Position numbers and translations under genes: made by a program. The notes under the pieces were generated by a model that worked only from the letters and a program-made list of their open reading frames with translations, was not told where the DNA came from and searched no databases. A stretch of 64,000 nt of DNA from Mesorhizobium xinjiangense (lineage in GTDB: Bacteria; Pseudomonadota; Alphaproteobacteria; Rhizobiales; Rhizobiaceae): contig NZ_WOAC01000011.1 in the NCBI RefSeq assembly GCF_009749525.1, positions 97,487-161,486 of the forward strand. Reading direction: 5' to 3'. This document shows, in pieces, positions 9,396 to 17,223 of this stretch. Each line of letters starts with the position of its first letter. Positions within the stretch are counted from its first letter, which is position 1.

Positions 9396-9941
9396 TTACC
9401 ACGGGATTTCGGCGTCTGGGTCGAAAGCCGGCATCGTCTTCGTCGCCTCGGGATTGCGCGGCCTTGGCTTGTAGATGACCATGTCGTAGGTGAACGCTAT
9501 TCCGCACTCGATCTCGATGTCATCGAGAATGGCGGGCAGACCGCACAAGCGTTCTCGGGGGATATCGATGACGCGCGGAATTTCGTCAGCGAACTCGGTT
9601 TTCCCAGTGACGGGATGTCGAAACGAACCATCGGGTTCCGAGCGATTCCATCCACCTACCTCGAGAGGTTGGCAATCGTACCAGTTGCGCTCCGTTGCAT
9701 TCTGGCGTTGAAGCAGATGGTAGATGAGGTCATCCTGCTCATCTGGATCGGTTTCGCATGTGGCTTGGCATGCGAGGTGGATCAATTCGGCCAGCTCCGC
9801 GCGGAAACCGTCGAGGACGGCGATGACGTAATCATGGGTCTCCCGTGCGAAATCGCTGTCGCAACCGAAGCGGTTGGCCCGCACGAGGAGCTTGAAGCCA
9901 GCGAGCTTCACAATGAGGTTGAGCGCTTGCGAGGAATTCAT
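9396..9941 (-). CDS. Hypothetical protein, 181 residues (accessory backbone)
   Basis: Begins MNSSQALNLIVKLAGFKLL and carries an acidic C-terminal half with VIDIPRERLCGLPAILDD. I recognise no catalytic motif. The ATG at 9941 follows AAAGGAG by 9 bases. It is a single-gene unit with structured leader copy B upstream and a strong terminator downstream. Confidence 0.75.
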   Translation of the reverse strand: MNSSQALNLIVKLAGFKLLVRANRFGCDSDFARETHDYVIAVLDGFRAELAELIHLACQATCETDPDEQDDLIYHLLQRQNATERNWYDCQPLEVGGWNRSEPDGSFRHPVTGKTEFADEIPRVIDIPRERLCGLPAILDDIEIECGIAFTYDMVIYKPRPRNPEATKTMPAFDPDAEIPW

Positions 9942-10140
9942 AGGAAAGTCTCCTTTCGTTTCTAATGGAAGGTGCCCGCACCGTAGGCGCGAGGGGTCAG
10001 GGATCGCGTGAGCGACCGGCGGAGCCGGCGAGTGGGGGAGCCGAAATGCGCAAGAATTTTGGGGGGGACCGCGATGTCCTTGACGCCGCAGTGGCGGGTG
10101 CACACTGGGACGTCAGAGGTAGATCAGCCCGCGGCCCGCC
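9942..10140 (-). promoter_or_regulatory. Structured leader repeat, copy B
   Basis: Outer arms GTCAGGGAT (9996-10004) and GTCCTTGAC (10076-10084). The inner hairpin CCGAAAT...ATTTTGG (10041-10062) has a larger loop than copy A. It directly precedes the 9396-9941 gene. Confidence 0.7.
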
Positions 10141-10204
10141 AGGGGACGCGACCGCATCCGGCGACTAGCCGGCAATAGCGCTGCCCGATATGCGAGATCG
10201 AATT

Positions 10205-10233
10205 CAGGAAGGCGACCAAAGCCGCCTCCCCGA
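10205..10233 (-). terminator. Terminator-like hairpin
   Basis: Minus strand GGGGAGGCG, a loop, CGCCTTCC, then TGAATTC, after the 10254-10724 gene. The stem matches that at 9363-9387; the T-run is weak. Confidence 0.5.
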
Positions 10234-10253
10234 GCGTCGGACAGGGGGGTCTC

Positions 10254-10724
10254 CTACGCCGCAGCGTTGCGCTTGACCCGCGCGGCAATGAAACGCACGC
10301 CGATCTCGCGCTCGATTTCGGCGAAGATTTCATCAAGGCCGTCGAGCTCGGACGCCGGGACCAGAGTGTGATCCAGCGTCACGCCGCAGACGATGCCAGG
10401 CTCGTCTCCGTGAACAAGGACGCTGATCTCTTCGAGAACGGAGAACGGCCCTTCGTTGATCCAGCGCTGATCGCAGCACGGGCGCTCGAAGTAGAGGTCG
10501 AACAGGAATGCGTCCGACTCCGACTTGTGCCGGTTTGCGTCCAGCTCGATCCACATCGGAAGCTCGCTCTCTATATCGATACGCATTTCATCGAGCATCT
10601 CCAGAAGCCTGACATGCATGGCCCGGGAAAACTCCGTCCTGCACTGATCGAGTCGGACAAGGACTTCGTGGCGGATCGCTTCGACGCTGCCGAGACGCGA
10701 GTATGGATTGAAGATGTTTGTCAT
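10254..10724 (-). CDS. Hypothetical protein, 156 residues (accessory backbone)
   Basis: Begins MTNIFNPYSRLGSVEAIRHEVL; rich in Glu, Leu and Ile, with a C-terminal LDEIFAEIEREIGVRFIAARV helix. No recognised family. Two adjacent ATG codons (10727 and 10724) follow AAAGGAG; the second gives the better 6-base spacing. It is the third consecutive single-gene unit with a structured leader (copy C) and terminator hairpin. Confidence 0.7.
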   Translation of the reverse strand: MTNIFNPYSRLGSVEAIRHEVLVRLDQCRTEFSRAMHVRLLEMLDEMRIDIESELPMWIELDANRHKSESDAFLFDLYFERPCCDQRWINEGPFSVLEEISVLVHGDEPGIVCGVTLDHTLVPASELDGLDEIFAEIEREIGVRFIAARVKRNAAA

Positions 10725-10727
10725 CAT

Positions 10728-10945
10728 GAACTCCTTTCGTCTTTCTGACGGCAAGGAGCCCACGCTGTAGACCAGAGGGGTCAATGACCGCGGAACGCGG
10801 CCGTCCCGCGGCAAGCGGAGGTGCCCATTTTCTGGAGGCGCCCGCCAGGGTGTCGGCAGAAAATTGGAGGTGCCGCGCCGTCATTGACGCCGGATGGGCT
10901 GGCGTACACTAGGACGTTCAGAGGAAGACCCGCGCCCAAAGGGCG
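10728..10945 (-). promoter_or_regulatory. Structured leader repeat, copy C (divergent)
   Basis: Outer arms GTCAATGAC (10780-10788) and GTCATTGAC (10880-10888) pair perfectly. The inner hairpin CCATTTTCT (10825-10833) with AGAAAATTGG (10858-10867) has a different sequence from copies A, B and D but the same place and size. A further CGCGCCC-AAA-GGGCGCG hairpin follows near 10931-10947. Confidence 0.7.
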
Positions 10946-11288
10946 CGGTCCGTATCCGGTGACCAGCCGGCTCTGTACCATCCCATACGCCACGCGGACC
11001 TTGCCCGTTTTTCTGTGCCCTCGAGGCGCTGCGCGAGGATCGTCACCGAATGGCAGAGACCGCTTGCGGGCTTCGTAAGCGCCGCCTTGCGTCGCGAGTA
11101 GAGCCGTTCGCTCCCCGAGCGGCGGCGCCCAATCCCTCCGGTCGAAAATCATCGTACTGGCACGACACCACCATGCTGTAGGGAACAGCAACTGCCCCCA
11201 AGGGGCCATCACTGAAATGAATCGGTCATGCCCGAGCGATTCACGAAATGCGTTGGACGCCGCTTCCAAAGGAAGCGAGACTCCAGCC
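10946..11288. other. Intergenic stretch, no gene seen
   Basis: About 340 bases between leader copy C and the WGR gene. No credible coding frame; it probably holds the WGR promoter, which I cannot place. Confidence 0.4.
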
Positions 11289-11531
11289 ATGGAGAACGAA
11301 GAGACAGGTCCGGTTCATCTTCGCCGCATCGATCCGTCGCAGAATATGCGCCGATTCTATACGCTGGCCATCCAGCCGACATTGTTCGGTGGCGCGTCCG
11401 TCATCCGCAACTGGGGCCGGATCGGCACGAACGGCCAGTCCATGATGGAAACCTTCGATCAGGCCGAAGAGGCGGGGGCGACTATGGCTAAGCTGGAACG
11501 AACCAAGCGGCGGCGCGGCTATCGGGATTGA
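11289..11531 (+). CDS. WGR domain protein
   Basis: An 80-residue protein that is essentially one WGR domain: HLRRIDPSQNMRRFYTL, then VIRNWGRIGTNGQSM with the diagnostic W-G-R, and a C-terminal KLERTKRRRGYRD. WGR domains bind DNA ends or breaks in PARP-type and molybdate-regulator proteins. Free-standing small WGR proteins are common on alphaproteobacterial mobile elements. ATG at 11289; upstream in-frame codons lack a ribosome site. Confidence 0.85.
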   Translation: MENEETGPVHLRRIDPSQNMRRFYTLAIQPTLFGGASVIRNWGRIGTNGQSMMETFDQAEEAGATMAKLERTKRRRGYRD

Positions 11532-11687
11532 GCCGGCTCAGGAAGAGCAGATGCCGAAACCGCCTTGAACCCATGAATTCCGGCCGTTTTCGGTGGATTT
11601 TCGCAGATGATGAGCTGGCCGGCCTCTTCCGAAGGGAGGCATTCGTTGTCATAGGTGGTTGGGGCTTTCCAACACAAAGGTATTTCA

Positions 11688-11966
11688 ATGACAACAACGA
11701 ATGAGATTGCCGACAAGATCGCATCCGAGCAGAGCCTGACCAAAGCTCAGGCCAAGTCGATCGTTGAGAGCGTGTTCCACCAGATTGTGGACGCGGCCAA
11801 GACCAACGCTGAAACCAGCGTGCCCGGATTTGGCAAATTCAAAATCAAAAATACCCCGGAACGCGAAGGCCGGAACCCTTCGACTGGTGCGACGATCAAG
11901 ATTGCGGCCTCGAAAAAGCTGACCTTCACACCGGCGAAGGCGATCAAGGATGCCCTCAACGGCTGA
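11688..11966 (+). CDS. HU family DNA-bending protein
   Basis: A 92-residue histone-like protein. The hallmark GRNPSTGATIKIAA arm begins near residue 60 and is followed by KKLTFTPAKAIKDALNG; VPGFGKFKI lies before it. Full length for HU. It may organise element DNA or assist recombination and transfer. Free-standing, with a hairpin region downstream. Confidence 0.93.
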   Translation: MTTTNEIADKIASEQSLTKAQAKSIVESVFHQIVDAAKTNAETSVPGFGKFKIKNTPEREGRNPSTGATIKIAASKKLTFTPAKAIKDALNG

Positions 11967-12009
11967 GCCGGGACGGGCAGATGCGCACTCGCTCGCATCC
12001 GAAAGTCGT

Positions 12010-12067
12010 CAGCGCCGCACGTAAGCGATGCGGCGCTGATCAAAGCCTCCCTAAAAGGGAGGCTCGG
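12010..12067. terminator. Convergent terminator region with two hairpins
   Basis: AGCGCCGCA...TGCGGCGCT (12011-12037) and GCCTCCCT-AAA-AGGGAGGC (12045-12063) lie between the HU gene and a convergent small minus-strand gene, whose stop codon falls in the second loop. GGCGCTGATCA also occurs twice here, 34 bases apart. Confidence 0.5.
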
Positions 12068-12215
12068 CGCTGATCAGGCCCTCCATCTCGGCCCAGATCT
12101 CCTCACGCTCGGCAAGTGCCTTCTCCAGTTCGGTCTCGATCCAGCGACGCTCGTCCTGATAGACGGCATTTCGCAGCTCGGCACGCAGCTCCTCGATGTG
12201 CTGATCGATCAACAT
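12051..12215 (-). CDS. Small coiled-coil protein, 54 residues
   Basis: Encodes MLIDQHIEELRAELRNAVYQ then a helix of alternating charged and hydrophobic residues ending ISAEPPF. AAGGAG lies 7 bases before the ATG, and structured leader copy D precedes it, as for the genes at 8.6-10.7 kb. It is too short to judge by statistics alone, but the ribosome site and leader support it. Function unknown; the heptad pattern suggests self-association. Confidence 0.65.
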   Translation of the reverse strand: MLIDQHIEELRAELRNAVYQDERRWIETELEKALAEREEIWAEMEGLISAEPPF

Positions 12216-12361
12216 TGGTCATCTCCTTGATGTTGGTGAAAGATGACATCGGCGGTCATGGTGGGCCGGAGGGGTCAGGGATCGCGTAGCGACCGGCGGA
12301 GCCGGCGAGTGGGGGAGCCGAAATGCGTCAGCATTTTGGGGGGACCGCTCGTCCTTGAGGC
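12216..12361 (-). promoter_or_regulatory. Structured leader repeat, copy D
   Basis: Outer arms GTCAGGGAT (12274-12282) and GTCCTTGAG (12351-12359), and inner hairpin CCGAAATGC-GTCA-GCATTTTGG (12318-12339). Nearly identical to copies A and B, and upstream of the 54-residue gene. Confidence 0.7.
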
Positions 12362-12480
12362 CTTCGGGTCGCCATGGCATCCTCGGATGATCTGAGCAGA
12401 CACCCCGGTCCCGGTTGCACGCCCGACAACCCGCCAGCAGGCTCGATGCCTGCTTGCGGGTTCATCACGCGCGTAGGGAA

Positions 12481-12499
12481 CCCCGCCTTGGCGGCGGGG
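12481..12499 (-). terminator. Terminator-like hairpin after DUF736
   Basis: CCCCGCC and GGCGGGG around a short loop, followed by TTCCC on the minus strand, just past the DUF736 stop. Confidence 0.45.
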
Positions 12500-12516
12500 C
12501 TCCATCTTGGCGGGGA

Positions 12517-12834
12517 TCAGCTCTCCCGCTTCGGGCGGTTCCAGATGAGGGCGTATGCTCCCTCCTGCTCGCTCGGCCAAAGCGCCGCCGTGATCGGGGC
12601 GTTGAAGCTCGGATCGTCCAGCTTGACGGAGACGTATTCCTCGCCGTCATTGGAGACCTGCTTCCAGCCGGCGCCGACCTCGACGTTGTTTCCGGCGGTA
12701 ACGCGGAAGTCCGGGGCGTCGCGCGAGACACGCTCGATCGGGTTCAGGCGAGCCTTGAAGCTGACGCTAAGGGTGCGGACGAAGCCGACGATGCTGTTGT
12801 TGCCGTTGGTGGTGAATTCGCCGATGACAGCCAT
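12517..12834 (-). CDS. DUF736 family protein
   Basis: A 105-residue protein starting MAVIGEFTTNGNNSIVGFVRTL, with GAGWKQVS and YVSVKLDDPSFNAPITAAL in the second half. This is the conserved DUF736 pattern found on most alphaproteobacterial plasmids and integrative elements. No function is known. It is monocistronic, and its long leader shares motifs with that of ardC. Confidence 0.92.
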   Translation of the reverse strand: MAVIGEFTTNGNNSIVGFVRTLSVSFKARLNPIERVSRDAPDFRVTAGNNVEVGAGWKQVSNDGEEYVSVKLDDPSFNAPITAALWPSEQEGAYALIWNRPKRES

Positions 12835-13100
12835 GACTGTTTCCTTTCGGGTTTGCTCGGGCCGCGCCTATCGCGACCTCGATGGCGGTGTAAGGACCGG
12901 CGGCGAGCGGCTCCGCACCCACCGGGCCGGAACGAAGTGGAGGGCGGACGGGGACGGTCTTTTTGCTTCGCGATGCAAAGCCCGGCCTGCCGGGCGGCGG
13001 AAAAAGATCGGAAACGACCGTTGCGGAAAGGCGATCGAGACGAAGTCGGCCTCCGGTCACACCAGATCCATTGAGGTCTGCGTGGGTGCGCCATGACCCA
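12835..13100 (-). promoter_or_regulatory. Leader of DUF736, shares motifs with the ardC leader
   Basis: Contains GCCGCGCC-ATCGCG-CC (from 12861) and an 18-base stretch GCCGGAACGAAGTGGAGG (12926-12943) that is identical in the ardC leader (15139-15156). No open frame of its own is convincing. Confidence 0.55.
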
Positions 13101-13533
13101 ACCGGAAGGAGGCGGTGGTAGCCTACGATCATCGGTGTTCTGCGGTCCTCGTCAACGGCAACAACAACATCGTCGACTATATTGCCAGGATCGAACGCCG
13201 GCCGTGGCCGCCAGGTCGATCGTCGCGCGCCTCCCTCAATGCTCCGCCGCGTCCTGGTTTTGACGACAACGTTGGTCACGGAGCCCTGGAGAAAGTTTCA
13301 AATTCCATCGGGAGGCCCGCATCTACGCGCGTGTCGGAGTCTGAGCGGCACTCCACAACGGCCGGGGCTGACCGTGCGATGATGAGTGACCGTGCGCTCC
13401 GCTGCTTGGCCAGAAGCGCGAGCGCGCTTGCGACATCAAGCCTGCCAGAAAGGTGGGTTTCCTCTCGCGGAGGGCCGCGCGCCGGAACAAAAAGGTTCCG
13501 CACCTTTCCCGGTTAACGATGGAGGGTGGAGCA
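13101..13533. other. Unassigned stretch
   Basis: About 430 bases with overlapping frames on both strands but no recognised product. On the minus strand a 75-codon frame (13276-13503) ends in a GTGA overlap with another frame starting at 13279. This could be a coupled pair or chance; I do not call either. Confidence 0.3.
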
Positions 13534-14082
13534 TCAGCGTGCTTCCGCATCGTATTGCTCGAGCCACAGTCGCAGCTCCTGGCGCATACGGCCGATCGGG
13601 CCGTTGATCTCAGTGATCCGAGCATCGGCGGCGACATAGCCACCGTCGCGGAACAGTCCGACGAAATGGCGCATGATGTCGAGATAGAGATGACCGCCCA
13701 CGAGAGCGACTTCGGCAAACGGACATCGCCTAAAGGCGGTCATGCTGCCGATGTGCATTCCTGGATGTTCGCCGGACGGCATCACGCGCCGCTGCGTTTT
13801 TGGACGTGGCCAGCGCGTCACCAGGCCGCCCGCCTTCATGGCGATGGCGGTCTCTTCGGTCATGCGCTTGTCGTAAGTTTCGATCGGCGTGCGAGCGTCA
13901 CGAAACCCGTAGTGGGCGGAGAGGACGGCGACGCGGGCCTTCGTTCCATCCGGATCGACGTGGCGCAATGTCTGCCAGAGCGGGCCATCATAGCGCTTGA
14001 TGGCCGGCATGTAGGCCGGCCCTTCGCGCTTGGTCGCCGAGCAGGCGAGGATCAGCAACCGGAAAGAAGGAAGTGGCGCCAT
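13534..14082 (-). CDS. DUF6884-like protein
   Basis: A 182-residue protein. LLILACSATKR at residues 9-19, PAIKRYDGPLWQTLR at 26-40 and VAVLSAHYGFRDARTPIETYDKRM at 51-74 match the DUF6884 pattern, a fold related to nucleoside or tRNA-base handling proteins. The ATG overlaps the ardC stop by one base (TAATG), so translation is probably coupled and it belongs to the ardC operon. Function unknown. Confidence 0.75.
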   Translation of the reverse strand: MAPLPSFRLLILACSATKREGPAYMPAIKRYDGPLWQTLRHVDPDGTKARVAVLSAHYGFRDARTPIETYDKRMTEETAIAMKAGGLVTRWPRPKTQRRVMPSGEHPGMHIGSMTAFRRCPFAEVALVGGHLYLDIMRHFVGLFRDGGYVAADARITEINGPIGRMRQELRLWLEQYDAEAR

Positions 14083-15008
14083 TACGCCGCCTCCCTTTCA
14101 GTCTTCACCTGCGGCTGGAGCTGATGAAGGAAAGCGACCGCTCGCTGCGCGTGCGCCGCCGCCTGAAAAATCGCACGCTTGTCCCCCTGAAGAACGCGCA
14201 ACCACGATTGAACGTAACTGGCGTGATCGGGGCGCGGCTCCAGCTCCGGCACGATGCCGAGATCGGCGCAAAGGAGTGCGGAGCCGATCTCCGCGACCAG
14301 CTCCTCCCTCGCGCGTTCGCTCCGATCTTTGGAATAGCGGCTGAGGTCTCGGCCGACGCGACGAGGGTCCGCCGTCCAGTGGACATGCTCATGTCCGAGG
14401 ACGGCAGCGTAAGACGCGGCGTCACGGAAAGTCTCGAACGGCGGCATCTGGATGTGGCCCGAGGACGGCGAATAGAACGCCTGCGAACCGCCATGCCGGA
14501 TCTCGGACCCGGTGTTGGTAAAGAAGCGATCGGCATGTTCGATTCGTTCGATCGGATCTTCGACCGGCTCGGGCTTGTGATAATAGTGGTCCGGCAGGCC
14601 TTCGATCTGCTCGACGTTGAACACCCCATACGCTTTCAGGAAGGGGATTTCCCTGTCGACCTCGCTGCCTTGCGCATCGGTCTCTGTCTTGGTGAACCGG
14701 CTGGCATAGATGACAGTCGAGCTGGTCTCGCCCTTGCGGACGTGCGCCCCAAGCTCGCCGGCCTGGCGGAACGTCATCCAGATCGGAGTAGCGTAACCGT
14801 TCGCCATCGCTTCCGACCAGAGAAGCAGAACATTCATGCCAGTGTATGGTTCGCCGTTGTGGCGCAATGGGCGCGTGATGCGGCCCTTCGCGTGGCTCGC
14901 CCGCCAGGGTTGCACCCACGGCCGAACGCCCTTTTCCAGCTCCTCGACGATCTTTTCGGTGATCCTTACATAGATGTCGGCGCGCGATCCGTTTTCTTTC
15001 CTACTCAT
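14082..15008 (-). CDS. ardC: ArdC-type anti-restriction protein (ssDNA-binding domain plus metalloprotease domain)
   Basis: A 308-residue protein. The N-terminal half (about 10-130) is the ArdC N domain: YVRITEKIVEELEKGVRPW, then GMNVLLLW and WMTFRQAGELGAHVRKGE. The C-terminal half is a zincin-like domain with the HExxH zinc motif in GHEHVHWT near residue 203 and EELVAEIGSALLC as the third ligand region. ArdC of IncW plasmids protects incoming single-stranded DNA from host restriction. Full length. First gene of a two-gene operon with the DUF6884 protein. Confidence 0.92.
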   Translation of the reverse strand: MSRKENGSRADIYVRITEKIVEELEKGVRPWVQPWRASHAKGRITRPLRHNGEPYTGMNVLLLWSEAMANGYATPIWMTFRQAGELGAHVRKGETSSTVIYASRFTKTETDAQGSEVDREIPFLKAYGVFNVEQIEGLPDHYYHKPEPVEDPIERIEHADRFFTNTGSEIRHGGSQAFYSPSSGHIQMPPFETFRDAASYAAVLGHEHVHWTADPRRVGRDLSRYSKDRSERAREELVAEIGSALLCADLGIVPELEPRPDHASYVQSWLRVLQGDKRAIFQAAAHAQRAVAFLHQLQPQVKTEREAA

Positions 15009-15175
15009 TTTCTTCGAACCTCCGTTGAGGAGGCCGCGCCGATCGCGGCCCCGTTACGGGGTCCGTCGGCCGGGGAGGCGGAAGGGCGCGCACCCGACCG
15101 GGGTCCCCGTCGCGCCTGCGCGATGGGGTGGTCACGAGGCCGGAACGAAGTGGAGGACGGCGAAGCCGTTGCGCG
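15009..15175 (-). promoter_or_regulatory. Leader of ardC, shares motifs with the DUF736 leader
   Basis: GCCGCGCCGATCGCGGCC (15033-15050, itself an inverted repeat) and the 18-base stretch at 15139-15156 match the DUF736 leader in order and orientation, with different spacing (106 against 65 bases). The rest of the gap to 15281 shows no gene. Confidence 0.55.
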
Positions 15176-15281
15176 AACCGCCGATCCCCGGCAGGACCAG
15201 CGTCCGGAACGGGGCCGCGAGCGGCATTTCTCCGACCCTTGCCTATCCTTGGTCTTTAATTTCAGCGCCGGACGCGCTATG

Positions 15282-15297
15282 TATCTGACTATCTGAC
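15282..15297. repeat. Tandem 8-mer upstream of the antitoxin gene
   Basis: TATCTGAC occurs twice head to tail, ending 15 bases before the antitoxin ATG. It is a candidate operator for autoregulation by the Phd-type antitoxin. Confidence 0.4.
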
Positions 15298-15311
15298 TAG
15301 GTGTAGGACCG

Positions 15312-15614
15312 ATGGGTAAGCAGGCAGAACTGATCAGGGGCAAAAAGCCCGCCAGCCGAACGGCCACCGGACGCTGGAAGCTGGAAGAAGCCAAGGCGCG
15401 TTTCAGCGAGGTGGTCCGTCACGCGCGCGAGGAAGGGCCTCAGCGCGTGACCGTGCGTGGCCGCGATGCGGTCGTCGTCATGAGTGTCGAAGAGTTCGAC
15501 AGGCTGGCGCCACAAAAGCCCCGCGCGCCGTTTGTCGCGTTCATGGAAAGCCTGCATCTCGAGGAACTCGATCTGGAGCGCGAGATGGATCGCGGCCGGG
15601 ACGTCGAACTTTGA
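15312..15614 (+). CDS. Phd/YefM-type antitoxin
   Basis: A 100-residue protein. WKLEEAKARFSEVVRHAREEGPQRVTVRGRDAVVVMSVEEFDRL (residues 23-66) is the Phd/YefM fold, which binds operator DNA; the C-terminal tail (about 70-100) should wrap the toxin. The stop overlaps the toxin start (TTGA), the usual coupled toxin-antitoxin arrangement. Probably autorepressing. Confidence 0.9.
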   Translation: MGKQAELIRGKKPASRTATGRWKLEEAKARFSEVVRHAREEGPQRVTVRGRDAVVVMSVEEFDRLAPQKPRAPFVAFMESLHLEELDLEREMDRGRDVEL

Positions 15615-16084
15615 AGGGCTGGCTGCTCGACACAAACGTCGTGGCCGCCCTGATCAATCCGCGCGGCGCGCCCTCTGTAAAGACCTGGGCCGCAGGTCAG
15701 GACGAGGAAACCTTCCACATCAGCGTGCTGACGCTGGCGGAGTACGACAAGGGCATCCACAACCTTCCACCCGATCACGAGGACCGGCCGCGCTACATTG
15801 CGGCGCGCGACGCGCTTGCCGAGCGGTTCGGTCGACGGGTCGTGTCGCTCGATGACGACATCGTGCGAAAATGGGGAAGGATATCGGGGAAGGTGAAGCG
15901 GGAAAGCGGTCACGCGCCGCCAGTCATCGACACGATGCTTGCCGCAACAGCGATCAATCTCGATCTCTATCTGGTCACGCGCAATGTGAAGGACGCACGG
16001 CCGTCCGGGGCGTTTGTCTTCGACCCTTGGAATGACGATGCGGAAAAATTTCCGTTGAGCCCACGCGGGCGCGCCACCTCATAG
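15611..16084 (+). CDS. vapC: VapC-type PIN-domain toxin RNase
   Basis: A 157-residue PIN-domain ribonuclease starting at TTG inside the antitoxin stop (TTGA). Acidic metal ligands are visible: LLDTNVV (Asp7), LTLAEYDKGI (Glu near 44), PVIDTMLAATA (Asp near 111) and VTRNVKD. The family cleaves tRNA or rRNA when the antitoxin is degraded. The C-terminal tail after FDPW is about 15 residues longer than usual. A stability module of the mobile element. Confidence 0.9.
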   Translation: MKGWLLDTNVVAALINPRGAPSVKTWAAGQDEETFHISVLTLAEYDKGIHNLPPDHEDRPRYIAARDALAERFGRRVVSLDDDIVRKWGRISGKVKRESGHAPPVIDTMLAATAINLDLYLVTRNVKDARPSGAFVFDPWNDDAEKFPLSPRGRATS

Positions 16085-16128
16085 CAACATGAAAAAGGGC
16101 CAGCCTCGCTTGAGACCGGCCCGATTAC

Positions 16129-16160
16129 AACGGCAAAAGGGGCGAGGCCGAAGCCTCGCC
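16129..16160 (-). terminator. Rho-independent terminator
   Basis: Minus strand GGCGAGGC-TTCG-GCCTCGCC, a perfect 8-bp stem with TTCG loop, followed by CCCCTTTT. It ends the 16169-16756 gene. Confidence 0.75.
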
Positions 16161-16168
16161 GGGGCGGC

Positions 16169-16756
16169 TTAGCCGAAAGCCGCCATCTGGAGTTCGACGG
16201 CCTTGCGATCAACTGCCTGGCCGGGATGCTCGACGGCGCGCTCGAACGGCTTCCACTTCTCGCCGACGACCTGCTCGTAGGCGGCAACGACACCCTCGGC
16301 CGCCATGCGTAGCGCATGGGACTGAAGGCACATATCGGCAGCGAACTCGCGCTTGCGCTGGGCGACGCTGTCGAAACCGACCGGGCCGTCGAGGTCTTCG
16401 TCGCGGATGTCGTTGGCGAGCCTGCTTGTCGCGTCCTTGGCCTCGGTGACCGCGCGGGAGTAGAACTGGCCGGCGCCGTGGGCGGACCCGACATAGGAGC
16501 CGACGATCCGCTGCAGATGGATCTGCATCGCCCGCTCGCCCAGGCCCTCGCTGAGCGCATCGGCGGTCTCGACGATCATGCGCTCGTGCAGGTCACGGAT
16601 GCCATCACTGTCTAGGACCGCAAGGCCAAACGCCTCGGCGATCTGCTCGGCCATAGCCGCGTCCGGGCAGCAGAGCCTGACCATTTCGAGGGTGGTGGCC
16701 TTGCGTAGCGGGAGAACCTTGGCTGTCTTGCGGGAAGCGCGAGCGGTCTTGGTCAT
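16169..16756 (-). CDS. Hypothetical protein, 195 residues (accessory backbone)
   Basis: Basic N-terminus (MTKTARASRKTAKVLPLRK), then a largely helical protein: FGLAVLDSDGIRDLHERMI, AMQIHLQRIVGSYVGSAHGAGQFYSRAV and EKWKPFERAVEHPG. No motif I can assign. It is a single-gene unit with a strong terminator. Its leader carries a 40-50 base element also found upstream of the parB-like gene, which suggests shared regulation. Confidence 0.75.
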   Translation of the reverse strand: MTKTARASRKTAKVLPLRKATTLEMVRLCCPDAAMAEQIAEAFGLAVLDSDGIRDLHERMIVETADALSEGLGERAMQIHLQRIVGSYVGSAHGAGQFYSRAVTEAKDATSRLANDIRDEDLDGPVGFDSVAQRKREFAADMCLQSHALRMAAEGVVAAYEQVVGEKWKPFERAVEHPGQAVDRKAVELQMAAFG

Positions 16757-17087
16757 GGGAAAGTCCTTTCCTTCGGTTCGCCGAAGGCTCGGATCGGCCC
16801 TTGCCGGTCTTCCCTTCGGGTGCGGTCAGGAAAAACCGGCGTCAGACGGGGGCTTCAGGGTCCGGGAGCGCCAGCGGCGAGCAAGACAGGTTTGCGGACA
16901 AGCAGGGCTTTCAGCCCTTGCGCAGGACGCGGGCCTGGCTTGGCGAGACCGGCGATATCCGGCCGCCTCGCGGCGCGGAACGCGACCTTGAAGCCAACGG
17001 CAGCCGGTTTAAGACCGCAGCAAAACCCGAGGGGATGAGCCGGCAAGGAACAGTCTGGACCGACCGTCGACAGGAAAGAGATCTCCC
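16757..17087 (-). promoter_or_regulatory. Leader with element shared with the parB-like gene
   Basis: 16896-16946 carries GGACAAGC-A-GGGCT, a hairpin AGGGCT-TTC-AGCCCT (16904-16918), GCGCAGGACG and GGGCCTGG. The same series occurs at 22542-22592. The remaining leader to about 17223 holds only a 53-codon frame (17088-17249) that I cannot support. Confidence 0.55.
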
Positions 17088-17223
17088 ATGCCCATGGCCA
17101 GCGTGCCTGCCGAGCCACCGGGATCAACAGCCGCCGCCACCATCGAAGATCAGTTGCTTCGCTCCCCGAAGCGGCCTGCGAGAGCCATTCGGTGGGATTG
17201 GCAAATGCGTTCCGCCCTGCGAT

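Noticed and set aside
8569..9507. 312-codon frame through leader copy A
   Set aside because: The upstream part translates the repeated leader (the same peptide-like series appears at the other copies); the ribosome site is at 8949.
13115..13516. 133-codon plus-strand frame and opposing minus frames between DUF736 and DUF6884
   Set aside because: Neither strand shows a domain or a convincing ribosome site; I could not choose between them.
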